Positions 42,059 through 50,870 of a DNA stretch of 64,000 nt are shown piece after piece (position 1 is the first letter of the stretch; each line of letters starts with the position of its first letter). The notes below the pieces were generated by a model that saw nothing but the letters and a program-made list of their open reading frames with translations, was not told where the DNA came from and searched no databases. The position numbers and the translations under genes are program-made. Source of the DNA: JBBBNV01 sp037137075 (GTDB taxonomy: Bacteria; Bacillota; Bacilli; Paenibacillales; NBRC-103111); assembly GCF_037137075.1 (NCBI RefSeq), contig NZ_JBBBNV010000023.1:1-64000 (forward strand). Reading direction: 5' to 3'.

Positions 42059-43794
42059 TTCGGATCCGCAGAAGACTCATTTTTCATTTTACATACCAGT
42101 TTTTTTTCCAGTGGGTATTCGTTCTGATGGTTCTGCTTACAGGGCTGTTTCTTCTTATTCAGCTGATAAACAAGGAAGAGATTCAGAAAAACTTCACGGC
42201 CGGAGCCCTGGAATCGATGGTGCTGGAGGCCGATGCACGTCAGGGGAGCATTGCGCTTCCCTCTCACTGGACGGAGCAATTGACGGAACGGGGCTACTGG
42301 CTGCAGGTAGTGAACAGCGAAGGACGTGTGGTGTATTCGCTCAATGTGCCCGAAGGCCTAAAAACAGTCTATGGCGCGCCTGAACTGCTCCAGATCGGAG
42401 AAACCGGGCGGCTGGACACATGCCGGGTCACGGTAAAGCTGGAAAGCATCCGGGATCAGGAGTACCTGTTTATGCTCGGCATTGAGGACACCGGCCCGGA
42501 ACGGCTGCAAAGCTGGTTTCATGCCTTCGGAGCTAACGGCATCGTTCGTCCGGATGCGGCCAAAGACCTGGAGCGGCTGCTGGAGCAGTCCAATGAATAT
42601 GTGCAGATTGTTGATGCCGAAGGGCAAATTGTCCAGTCTATCGGGGAAGCGGACCGGCGCGATCCTTATCAGCCGCTGGAGCTGCTCAAAATGCGCTCGG
42701 AGCCGGATATCTATGCCTCAAGCGCAGCGGTTTACTATGATGAAGCATCCGGGCATATCTGGCTGCTGCACACCATTAAGGACGGGCAAAGCTTCAATCA
42801 GCAGCCGATCCTTCACGGCGTTATTGTGTCCCTGACTGCCACTGCAGGCTTTGCCCTGCTGCTGACGCTGGGCTTCTCATTCTGGCACGGCTACCGCTAC
42901 GGTCAGCCTCTGCTGCTGTTCGCCGCCTGGTTTGAACGTATGGGGAAAGGACAGTATCGGGAGGCGTTGACGGACAAGGACCGCAAAAAGGTTTACCGCA
43001 AAAACGGCGCCATCCGGCTGCGTTACCGGCTGTACAAGGAGGTTATTGCAGGCTTCTATCACATGGCCGAGCGACTGGACGCCTCAGAACAGGAGCGCGT
43101 CAGGCTGGAGAAAACCCGGGAGGAGTGGATGACCGGAATTTCGCATGACCTTCGGACCCCGCTATCGACCATTCACGGGTACGGGCATCTGCTGGAGAGC
43201 AGCGATTTCGAATGGACGGATGCCGAGCTGAAGGAAATGGGGAGGACGATACGGGAAAAAGGGGATTATATGCTGGAGCTGCTGCAGGATTTCTCCTTAA
43301 CCTTTCAATTAAAAAACAAGGATGTCCCGTTTGAACTGACACCCACAGAATTGAACGAATTGGTACGGCGTACCGTGCTTCGGTATGTAAACGATGCCAC
43401 CCTGCAGCACGTCACTTTTTCATTCGCAGGAGAAAAAGCAAGCATCATGGTCCATGTCAATACCAAGTGGCTTCAACGGCTGCTCGATAACTTAATCACT
43501 AACGCCATCAAGCACAACCCGCCAGGGACACAAATTACGGTGACCACCAAGAAAACAGCCCAGCACGCGTTTATTCTGGTGGAGGATAACGGAGTAGGCA
43601 TGGATGAGCATACAAGGCGGAACTTGTTTGAACGTTATTACCGGGGGACCAATACCGAGCAAGGCACAGACGGTGCCGGACTGGGCATGAGTATCGCCAA
43701 ATCGATTGCTGTGGCGCATCAGGGGGACATTGAGGTCACCTCCCGGGAGGGCGCCGGCACCACCATCACCTTACGACTGCCCAGGTCCGCCTGA
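42055..43794 (+). CDS. Sensor histidine kinase
   Basis: The 579-residue membrane kinase has two membrane segments (about 20-38 and 254-276) enclosing an external sensor of roughly 215 residues, a HisKA domain with the H-box EEWMTGISHDLRTPLSTIHGYG (phosphorylated His364), and a HATPase_c domain (NLITNAIKHNPPG, VEDNGVGM, GAGLGMSIAKSI). It is the partner of the regulator just upstream. The large external domain has no family I can name. No obvious partner genes follow it. Confidence 0.94.
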   Translation: MIRIRRRLIFHFTYQFFFQWVFVLMVLLTGLFLLIQLINKEEIQKNFTAGALESMVLEADARQGSIALPSHWTEQLTERGYWLQVVNSEGRVVYSLNVPEGLKTVYGAPELLQIGETGRLDTCRVTVKLESIRDQEYLFMLGIEDTGPERLQSWFHAFGANGIVRPDAAKDLERLLEQSNEYVQIVDAEGQIVQSIGEADRRDPYQPLELLKMRSEPDIYASSAAVYYDEASGHIWLLHTIKDGQSFNQQPILHGVIVSLTATAGFALLLTLGFSFWHGYRYGQPLLLFAAWFERMGKGQYREALTDKDRKKVYRKNGAIRLRYRLYKEVIAGFYHMAERLDASEQERVRLEKTREEWMTGISHDLRTPLSTIHGYGHLLESSDFEWTDAELKEMGRTIREKGDYMLELLQDFSLTFQLKNKDVPFELTPTELNELVRRTVLRYVNDATLQHVTFSFAGEKASIMVHVNTKWLQRLLDNLITNAIKHNPPGTQITVTTKKTAQHAFILVEDNGVGMDEHTRRNLFERYYRGTNTEQGTDGAGLGMSIAKSIAVAHQGDIEVTSREGAGTTITLRLPRSA

Positions 43795-43967
43795 AGCGGG
43801 CAGCAGGCATCATTCGCTCCCAACCAGCCCTTAAAAACGCAGTCGATTTAAGGCTGACAATCCAAAGCACCGGAGCCCGCCGTTGTTTGGGCGGAGGATA
43901 TATCGGTTCACGAAAGCCCGCCTTGTGCTGCTGGAATATACTGGGTTTCCAAGTCTAGCAGCGTATT

Positions 43968-43996
43968 TTTGCTTTCCGCCCGATATGCTATACAAT
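43968..43996 (+). promoter_or_regulatory. Putative promoter of the M29 aminopeptidase gene
   Basis: TTTGCT (43968-43973) and TACAAT (43991-43996) with a 17-base spacer, about 40 bases before the start codon. The -35 box is imperfect. Confidence 0.45.
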
Positions 43997-44035
43997 ATAA
44001 GGAAACCCATTTTGCTAAGAAGCGGAGGAAACGGA

Positions 44036-45271
44036 ATGTCTACTTTCCAGCAATCCTTAAACAGCTATGCCGATCTGATCGTCCAGGTCGGGGTCAAGGT
44101 TCAGCCCGGACAGCGGCTGGTCGTCAACGCGACGATTGACGCGGCCGAGCTGGTGCGCTCCATTGTACAGAAGGCTTATGAAGCAGGCGCGTACCTGGTC
44201 AAGGTGAATTGGACCGATGATACAGTCTCGCGGCTCCGTTATGATTTGGCTCCGGACGAATCGTTTCTGGAAGAGCCCAAGTGGTACGCCGCCGAGATGC
44301 TTGAATGGGCCGAAGGCGGGACTCTTGCGGTCGTGAGCATCGTGTCATCCGATCCCGATCTGCTCAAGGGCGTGCCTCAGCAGCGGATTATGAATTATCA
44401 GAAAACATACGGCCAAGCGATGGCCAAATACCGGCAGTATATGCAGTCGGACAAATTCAGCTGGTGTGTCGTCGCAGCGCCATCCAAAGCATGGGCGGCC
44501 AAGGTGTTCCCGGGCTTGCCGGAAGAAGAGCAGCTCAGCAAGCTGTGGGAAGCCATTCTAAAAACGGTTCGTATCGATCAGGAGAACCCGGTTTCCGCGT
44601 GGGAAACCCATATTCAATCGCTGAATCAAAGATCCGACTATTTGAACGCAAAAAAATACAAAAAGCTGCACTATGCTGCTCCGGGTACAGACTTGACGAT
44701 CGAGCTTCCGGAAGGCCATATTTGGGTCGCCGCTGACAGCATCAATGAACAAGGCACTGCGTTCGTAGCCAATATGCCGACCGAAGAAGTTTTCACCGCT
44801 CCGCTGGCTACCGGCGTGAACGGCACGGTGTCGAGCACGAAGCCGCTCAGCTATGGCGGCACACTTATCGACGGCTTCTCCTTTACCTTCGAGAACGGCC
44901 GGATTGTCAGTGTCTCGGCCCGTCAAGGAGAAGAAGCGCTGAAGAGCCTGGTCGCTATGGATGAAGGGTCCCACTATCTGGGTGAAGTGGCTTTGGTTCC
45001 GCACCGTTCCCCGATTTCGGAGTCCGGCATCCTGTATTACAATACGCTGTTTGATGAAAATGCCTCCAACCACCTGGCAATCGGCAGCGCCTATGCGTTT
45101 TGTCTGGAGGGCGGCAAGGGGCTCTCTCAGGACGAGTTGAAGGCCAAAGGGCTTAATACCAGCATCACCCATGTCGATTTTATGATCGGCTCGGCTGAAA
45201 TGGACATCTACGGAATAACTGCCGATGGCAAGGAGGAGCCTGTGTTCCAGAAGGGCAACTGGGCATTTTAA
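44036..45271 (+). CDS. Aminopeptidase, M29 family (AmpS/aminopeptidase T-like)
   Basis: M29 enzymes are cytosolic, metal-dependent exopeptidases that remove N-terminal residues from peptides. The 411-residue protein matches over its full length: YADLIVQVGVKVQPGQRLVV near the start, GHIWVAADSINEQGTAFVANMPTEEVFTAP in the middle (one metal ligand region), MDEGSHYLGEVALVPHRSPI and NTLFDENASNHLAIGSAYAF near the end. GGAGGAAACGGA precedes the ATG at 44036; the frame is open 51 codons further upstream but without start signals. Single-gene unit. Confidence 0.93.
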   Translation: MSTFQQSLNSYADLIVQVGVKVQPGQRLVVNATIDAAELVRSIVQKAYEAGAYLVKVNWTDDTVSRLRYDLAPDESFLEEPKWYAAEMLEWAEGGTLAVVSIVSSDPDLLKGVPQQRIMNYQKTYGQAMAKYRQYMQSDKFSWCVVAAPSKAWAAKVFPGLPEEEQLSKLWEAILKTVRIDQENPVSAWETHIQSLNQRSDYLNAKKYKKLHYAAPGTDLTIELPEGHIWVAADSINEQGTAFVANMPTEEVFTAPLATGVNGTVSSTKPLSYGGTLIDGFSFTFENGRIVSVSARQGEEALKSLVAMDEGSHYLGEVALVPHRSPISESGILYYNTLFDENASNHLAIGSAYAFCLEGGKGLSQDELKAKGLNTSITHVDFMIGSAEMDIYGITADGKEEPVFQKGNWAF

Positions 45272-45381
45272 GAAACCGCCGGCTTGATGTAGATGCGGCC
45301 TTGCTTCCGCCTGCTGTTTGGAAGCAGGCTTTGTGCACCGCAGCAGCCCGGGCTGCTGCCCTATTGCCCCGCAAAATAATA

Positions 45382-45428
45382 AAAACGTCCAATTCCTGTA
45401 CTTCCCAGGAGATTGGACGTTTTTATTT
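45382..45428. terminator. Bidirectional intrinsic terminator
   Basis: AAAACGTCCAAT and ATTGGACGTTTT pair exactly, with T-runs on both strands. It serves the aminopeptidase gene on the plus strand and the yqkE-like gene on the minus strand. Confidence 0.88.
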
Positions 45429-45510
45429 TGGAACTAAAGCAGTTCCCTGCAAAGGAAGCCGCCTGATAAAAAAAGCTTATGGCCCTCATGCCGCAGCCGG
45501 ACACACCGGC

Positions 45511-45771
45511 TTACTTGAACTTCTTCCAGTCCATCTTGCTGTTGTTGAGCAAATGCTCAAAGTTGTTATCCAGCCGCTTCTGCTCCGCCTTGCGGGCAGC
45601 CTCTTCCTTGGCCCGCTTCTCTTCCTTCACCCGCTGTTCTTCCGCTTTCCATTCATCCGCCTGGGCTTTCAGCTTGCCCAGCACATCTGCATGGAGAAGA
45701 TCCTTCAATGTTGCAGGCTTATCCGCCGGATCAGCTTTAGTCGCCGGAGCCGGTCTATTTTTTTTGGCCAT
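45511..45771 (-). CDS. yqkE: YqkE-like small protein (DUF3886)
   Basis: An 86-residue, highly charged protein of unknown function, similar to Bacillus YqkE: after a Pro/Ala-rich start it has ATLKDLLHADVLGKLKAQADEWKAEEQRVKEEKRAKEEAARKAEQKRLDNNFEHLLNNSKMDWKKFK, which should be one long helix and probably a coiled coil. The start at 45771 (MAKKNRPAP) follows GAGGTGG; a longer frame to 45819 is unlikely. About 320 bases without a gene lie upstream. Confidence 0.8.
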   Translation of the reverse strand: MAKKNRPAPATKADPADKPATLKDLLHADVLGKLKAQADEWKAEEQRVKEEKRAKEEAARKAEQKRLDNNFEHLLNNSKMDWKKFK

Positions 45772-46091
45772 GTTGTCCACCTCGGTTGATTGCTGTTCTT
45801 GTTCGTGTAGGATCGGCACCTTGACACACTGCTTGCCCGGGCTTCGGGCTTCACAAGCTTCCGTATTTCGGATAGCTGACTGTGCTCATTGCCAGACCGC
45901 AGGCCCGCTTATCCGGCTATTCTTTGTCGCCGATGCATGTTTCGTTTAGCGGGAGACGTCTTCTCTCTTTTTATAGTATAGCAGGATTAGCAGGGCCGCC
46001 ACAATGCCCGGGCAGCCTTGCGCATCAAGCCGCGTATCAGGAAGCAAATCCATGGGCCAGAACAATCCTGTTCAGGCTCATTGTCCCGGCA

Positions 46092-47021
46092 TTACGGATG
46101 CTTCAGGAGGAACTGCCGCCCATAATCTCCGTGCGGATGGATTAGGGCATGCTCGGTTTGAATTGTGGAATGGGTAATGCCGTATTTGGAAGCCAGAAGC
46201 TCATTGATGGCAAGAATCACGCAGAAGGGCTGAATTTCCGCCTGTATAAATACATGAGCGGTCAGGGAATAATGCTCGGTTGAAATCGCCCACAGATGCA
46301 TCTCATGCACATCCTCCACGCCCTCGATCTCCAGCAAATCCGCGCGCAGTTCATCCAGATTGTATTTATCCGGCACGGATTCCATCAAAATCAAATACGA
46401 TTCGCGAATAATTCGGCAGCCGCCGAGGAAAATAATGCCGCCAATCACGATACTAATCAGCGGATCAAAGAACAGCCAGCCGGTAAAATAAATGATAACC
46501 GCCGACACGATGACTCCGATGGAGCTGAGCAGATCCCCTATATAATGCCACAGCGCGCTCTGGACATTCAAATTGTCCTCCTGCTTCATGCTGCGGCTTA
46601 ATACAATTGTCGTCACAATGTTGACCACCAGGCCGATGACGGCAATCGTCAGCATAAGGCCGAAATCGATAGCCTGCGGATGGATAAACCGGGAAATCCC
46701 TTCGACAAAAATACCCGCCGCAATAATCGCCAGCGCCAGGCCGTTCAAGAACGAGGCAATAATTTCAAACCGCAAATAACCGAAGGTATACCGGGCATTC
46801 GGCTCCCGCCGCGACAAATAAATAGCCGTCATGCTCAAGCCAAGCGCGATTACGTCAGAAATCATATGCGCCGAGTCCGACAACAAGGCCAAGGAATTAC
46901 TCCGAATGCCCCCGACAATCTCAACGACGGTAAAAAATAGCGTCAGCCCAAGGGTTATCCATAGCGCCCGCTGGGAGGTCGTCTGCGCCTTACGGTGATT
47001 CAAGTGATGGAAATCGTACAT
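46092..47021 (-). CDS. Cation diffusion facilitator (CzcD-like metal exporter)
   Basis: CDF proteins export Zn2+, Co2+ or Cd2+ in exchange for protons. The 309-residue protein has six membrane segments with the metal site SDSAHMISD in TM2 and the HxxxD-type pair SALWHYIGDLLSS in TM5, plus a cytosolic C-terminal domain (VEDVHEMHLWAISTEHYSLTAHV). A short His-rich start (YDFHHLNHRK) may bind metal. The ATG at 47021 is preferred to a TTG six bases upstream. It is near the cobalt importer of this window only in a loose sense and is not obviously co-regulated. Confidence 0.93.
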   Translation of the reverse strand: MYDFHHLNHRKAQTTSQRALWITLGLTLFFTVVEIVGGIRSNSLALLSDSAHMISDVIALGLSMTAIYLSRREPNARYTFGYLRFEIIASFLNGLALAIIAAGIFVEGISRFIHPQAIDFGLMLTIAVIGLVVNIVTTIVLSRSMKQEDNLNVQSALWHYIGDLLSSIGVIVSAVIIYFTGWLFFDPLISIVIGGIIFLGGCRIIRESYLILMESVPDKYNLDELRADLLEIEGVEDVHEMHLWAISTEHYSLTAHVFIQAEIQPFCVILAINELLASKYGITHSTIQTEHALIHPHGDYGRQFLLKHP

Positions 47022-47074
47022 CGTCAATCCGCTCCTTTGCCAATCTGATAATGAAAAACATTATTATTGCCCTT

Positions 47075-47116
47075 AAAATACAACAAGCTGCTTCGGCCTC
47101 CGGCCGAAACAGCTTG
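47075..47116 (-). terminator. Intrinsic terminator after the arginase gene
   Basis: CAAGCTGTTTCGGCC and GGCCGAAGCAGCTTG pair over a three-base loop on the minus strand, followed by TTGTATTTT, 80 bases past the rocF stop. Confidence 0.75.
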
Positions 47117-47196
47117 AATCAAATGAACGTTACATGTAGATTTGATTATCTTCAGTATACACCCAAATGCCCGCGGTGTCTTGGCCAATGTGCAAA

Positions 47197-48105
47197 TTAA
47201 ATCGTGCGTTCTCCAAACAGTACGGCAATAAGCCGTGCTGCAGCTTGTACGGTCCTATCGGCCTGATCCGCCAGCGGGTTCATCTCCACAAATTCAGCGC
47301 TTATCAGCACATTCGCCTCGGAAAGAAGCTCCATGGCCAGCAGGCCCTCCCGAAGTGTCAACCCGCCGGGAACGGGAGTGCTCACGCCCGGGGCGCTGAT
47401 CGGGTCCAGTACATCCAAGTCAAAGCTGAGATGAACACCGTCCGTACCGGCAGATACGATTTGCAGCGCCTGTCCCAGCACGTCCGTTATCCCGAGCCGG
47501 TCAATATCGCGCATGGAGAATACTGTGATGCCCTGCTGCTTCACAAAATGCTTTTCTCCGGGGTCCAGTGAGCGGGTCCCAATCAGAGCGACGTTCCCGG
47601 GATGAATGTCTGACCTTGGATGACCGATGGAGGTCAGTCTTGAATCCCCATATCCAAGTGCAGCCGCCAGCGCCATTCCATGAATATTGCCCGAAGGGGA
47701 GGTGTCGGCTGTATTCACATCGCCATGCGCATCGAACCAAAGCAGACCCAGTCTCTCCTTGCCGCGTGTAAGCCCGGCCAGAGTGCCGATGGCAGTGCTG
47801 TGATCCCCGCCAAGCACCAGCGGGAACCGGCCCGCTTCCCGGATTCGGGATACCTGCTCGCACAGCTTGCCGCTGACGCGGGCGATTTCCTCCACGTGCT
47901 TGAGCAGGGTGTTTACAGCCCCCTGACGCCCCCGCTGAACGATTACGTTCCCCTCATCCGTTACGTGGTAACCGAGTCCGCCAAGACACTGCATAAGCCC
48001 CGCACTGCGCACTGCATCCGGTCCCAGCTCTGCTCCGCGGCGATCTGCTCCCAAATCCATTGGAACTCCCACTACTGTCACATTCGGGTTACGGTTTGGA
48101 TTCAT
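47197..48105 (-). CDS. rocF: Arginase
   Basis: Arginase splits arginine into ornithine and urea with a two-Mn site. The 302-residue protein has the family motifs VLGGDHSTAIGTLAG, LLWFDAHGDVNTADTSPSGNIHGMALAAALG and LSFDLDVLDPISAPGVSTPVPGGLT, with all metal-binding His and Asp residues. A GGGAGAGG site precedes the ATG. It is the last gene of a leftward group with proline dehydrogenase (19 bases upstream), P5C dehydrogenase and ornithine aminotransferase, together the arginine-to-glutamate route. Confidence 0.97.
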   Translation of the reverse strand: MNPNRNPNVTVVGVPMDLGADRRGAELGPDAVRSAGLMQCLGGLGYHVTDEGNVIVQRGRQGAVNTLLKHVEEIARVSGKLCEQVSRIREAGRFPLVLGGDHSTAIGTLAGLTRGKERLGLLWFDAHGDVNTADTSPSGNIHGMALAAALGYGDSRLTSIGHPRSDIHPGNVALIGTRSLDPGEKHFVKQQGITVFSMRDIDRLGITDVLGQALQIVSAGTDGVHLSFDLDVLDPISAPGVSTPVPGGLTLREGLLAMELLSEANVLISAEFVEMNPLADQADRTVQAAARLIAVLFGERTI

Positions 48106-48123
48106 TCGCCGCCTCTCCCTTCA

Positions 48124-49050
48124 TTAGCGCCACAAATTTTTGACGACGAACCACAGGTTAGCCGGACGCTCCGCAATTCTTCGGGAGAAGTACGGATACC
48201 ACTGCTCTCCGAAAGGCGTATACACCCGGACCCGGTAGCCCGCGTCCGCCAGCTGCCGCTGGAGCCCTCCCGCAATGCCGTACAGCATTTGAAATTCAAA
48301 CCGGTCCGACGGGATATGCTGCTCCTGCGTGTACCGGATGACGCGGTCAATCAGCTTGCTGTCATGCGTTGCTACGGCGACATACCGCCCCCGGTCCAGA
48401 CTCATGTTTACAAGCCGCAGATAGCTGGCATCAACCGCCTCTTTGCTGGCATAGGCGATTTGCTTCGGCTCGCGGTATGCCCCCTTCACAATGCGGAGAT
48501 TGGCTCCGAGTGCCGTAAGCTCCTCCGCATCCTGTTCCGAGCGGTACAAATATGACTGCAGCACTGTCCCGACATGCATCGGCCCGTATAACTCCAGGAG
48601 ATGCTTGAACAAGGACAGCGTGCGATCCGTCAGCATAGAATCCTCCATGTCAATCCGGACGAAATTGCCCTCGTCCTTTGCCCGTCCTACAATGGTCTCC
48701 AGCTGTTCTCTGCACAGCTGCTCATCCACGAGCAGGCCAAGCTGGGAAAGCTTTAGCGAAATATTGCATTTCAGCCGCCTGCGATTCATCTCATCCAGCA
48801 TTTCAAGAATGACCTGCCCCACCGCAGCGGCCTGCTCCCGATCCTCCACGCTTTCGCCCAGGAAATCCAGCGTCACGAGCAACCCGTCCCGGTTCATGCG
48901 GCGTACCCTGCCAATCGCTTCCTCCAGCGTGCGGCCGGCAACAAATCGCTGTACCCCCCAATTCATGCCGTGCTTCTCAAACCAGCGCCGGACCCGGGGC
49001 CGCTGTGCTGTTGACAGCACCGCCTTGCGGAACAAAAGATCCACACCCAT
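48124..49050 (-). CDS. putB: Proline dehydrogenase
   Basis: This FAD enzyme oxidises proline to pyrroline-5-carboxylate, the first step of proline use. The 308-residue monofunctional form is typical for Gram-positive bacteria: NISLKLSQLG, FVRIDMEDSML, GTVLQSYLYRSEQDAEEL, LRIVKGAYREPKQIAYASKEAVDASYLRLV and FEFQMLYGIAGGLQRQLADAGYRVRVYTPFGEQWYPYFSRRIAERP are all conserved blocks. GGGAGGG lies before the start. It is followed by rocF with 19 bases between. P5C dehydrogenase, which uses its product, is encoded upstream after a 234-base gap. Confidence 0.95.
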   Translation of the reverse strand: MGVDLLFRKAVLSTAQRPRVRRWFEKHGMNWGVQRFVAGRTLEEAIGRVRRMNRDGLLVTLDFLGESVEDREQAAAVGQVILEMLDEMNRRRLKCNISLKLSQLGLLVDEQLCREQLETIVGRAKDEGNFVRIDMEDSMLTDRTLSLFKHLLELYGPMHVGTVLQSYLYRSEQDAEELTALGANLRIVKGAYREPKQIAYASKEAVDASYLRLVNMSLDRGRYVAVATHDSKLIDRVIRYTQEQHIPSDRFEFQMLYGIAGGLQRQLADAGYRVRVYTPFGEQWYPYFSRRIAERPANLWFVVKNLWR

Positions 49051-49284
49051 CCATGTTTCCCTCCCTTCGTTATCGCAGCAGCATATATCAGAGGACGATC
49101 AGGACAGCAGTAAAGTGCAAATGAAAATCATGAACCGGCACGGGGACATGCAGTCGGCTGCCGATTATGTGCGCTCCGCCCGTACGCTGCGAATACGCGG
49201 GCGATGCAGCTTAGAACTGGGCACCGTGTGCAGAGCCCGCTGCTCGTGGTGCCCTGCACGTCGCAAGCCTGCCCGCCGCCCGGC

Positions 49285-50835
49285 TTACAGCCGCTCGGAA
49301 ATCAGCTTCGGCTGGGTGAACAGGAACAAATAATCCGGCCCTCCTGCCTTCGAATCGGTACCCGACATATTGAAGCCGCCAAACGGATGAACGCCGACAA
49401 TAGCCCCGGTGCATTTGCGGTTAATGTACAGGTTTCCCGCCTGAAACTCGGCCTTGGCCTGCTCGATGTGCTGCCGGTTATTCGTATATACGGAGCCCGT
49501 CAAGCCATATTCCGAATGATTGGCAATACGCAGCGCATCCTCAAATGACGATACTGCGGTGAAGGCGACGACCGGTCCGAAAATTTCCTCCTGCATGAGC
49601 CGGGCATCCGGGTCTACGCCGGCAAATATAGTCGGCTCGATGAAATAGCCTGTTCCATCATCACAGCCGCCGCCTGCGACAAGCTGCCCTTCCTGCTGTC
49701 CGACCCGGATGTAATTGGCAATTTTTAAATAAGCCTGCCGGTCAATAACCGGGCCGACATCAGTGGCGGCCTCCGCAGCATCGCCCATCTTAAGCTGTAC
49801 CGTCAATTCCCTGACCCGCTCCAGCACTTCATCATACAGCCGATGATGAACGATGACCCGGGAGCAGGCCGAGCATTTTTGACCTGAATAGCCGAAGGCT
49901 GACGTAACAATCCCGGCCGCCGCTGCCGCCGGATCGGCATCCTCTCCTACGACAATGGCGTCCTTGCCGCCCATTTCCCCGACAAACCGTTTCAGCCACA
50001 GCTGTCCCGGCTGGACCTTGGCCGAAATTTCATGGAGATGAATGCCGACCTCTTTGGAGCCGGTAAACGAAATGAACCGGGTCAGCTTATGTGAAACGAG
50101 CACATCGCCGATTTCACTGCCGCCGCCGGGCACATACTGCACAATACCATCCGGCACCCCCGCCTCCCGAAGCAGCTCCATAAACTGATAAGCAATAACC
50201 GGCGTCAAACTGGACGGCTTCAGAACGACCGTATTTCCCGCGACAATCGCCGCCGTCGTCATGCCGGCCACGATGGCTAACGGGAAGTTCCACGGCGGAA
50301 TAATAATGCCGACACCAAGCGGCAAATAAATCAGATCGTTGCGCTCGCCGGGCGTCTGTGTCAGCTGTTCCGCCCCCCGCTGTACAAGCTGGAGCATTTG
50401 GCGGGCGTAATATTCCATAAAATCAATTGCCTCCGCCGTATCGGCATCGGCCTCGGCGCGCGTTTTCCCGGCCTCCAGCATCATCCAGGCGGAGAAAACG
50501 TGCTTCTTCCGGCGTAAAATCGCCGCCGCCTTAAACAAATAGTCTGCCCGGATTTCCGGCTTGACCCGGGACCATGTCAAAAAGCGGGCATGGGCGGCCT
50601 CTACAGCCTCGTCGGCAAGGCGCGCATCCGCCTTGGACACGTTCCCGATCACCTCTTCATTTCTGGACGGATTGACCGAAGTGATATGGCGGGAGGTAAA
50701 GCGCTCCTGGCCGGCTGCGATTATAGGGTAATTCCGGCCCAGCAAAGCCTTGACCTGATTCAGTGCTGCAGCAAGCTGCTGGGCTTCCTTCGGTTCTGCA
50801 AAATTGGTCAGCGGTTCCGGTGTATATCGGATCAT
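49285..50835 (-). CDS. rocA: 1-Pyrroline-5-carboxylate (glutamate-semialdehyde) dehydrogenase
   Basis: NAD-dependent enzyme that oxidises glutamate semialdehyde to glutamate, the common last step of arginine and proline degradation. The 516-residue protein has PPWNFPLAIVAGMTTAAIVAGNTVVLKPSS, ISFTGSKEVG, the active-site Glu in KRFVGEMGGKDAIVV and the catalytic Cys in GYSGQKCSACSRVIVH. Its end IVGVHPFGGFNMSGTDSKAGGPDYLFLF is typical of the RocA/PutC type. The ATG at 50835 follows GGGAGGG. It could equally be named putC; function is the same. It begins 35 bases after rocD. Confidence 0.96.
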   Translation of the reverse strand: MIRYTPEPLTNFAEPKEAQQLAAALNQVKALLGRNYPIIAAGQERFTSRHITSVNPSRNEEVIGNVSKADARLADEAVEAAHARFLTWSRVKPEIRADYLFKAAAILRRKKHVFSAWMMLEAGKTRAEADADTAEAIDFMEYYARQMLQLVQRGAEQLTQTPGERNDLIYLPLGVGIIIPPWNFPLAIVAGMTTAAIVAGNTVVLKPSSLTPVIAYQFMELLREAGVPDGIVQYVPGGGSEIGDVLVSHKLTRFISFTGSKEVGIHLHEISAKVQPGQLWLKRFVGEMGGKDAIVVGEDADPAAAAAGIVTSAFGYSGQKCSACSRVIVHHRLYDEVLERVRELTVQLKMGDAAEAATDVGPVIDRQAYLKIANYIRVGQQEGQLVAGGGCDDGTGYFIEPTIFAGVDPDARLMQEEIFGPVVAFTAVSSFEDALRIANHSEYGLTGSVYTNNRQHIEQAKAEFQAGNLYINRKCTGAIVGVHPFGGFNMSGTDSKAGGPDYLFLFTQPKLISERL

Positions 50836-50870
50836 CCTCTGGCCCTCCCATCGCATCGGTATTTGTAAAT

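Noticed and set aside
47027..49050. Possibility that arginase is an agmatinase
   Set aside because: Neighbouring ornithine aminotransferase and P5C dehydrogenase, and the Bacillus RocF-type motifs, favour arginase.
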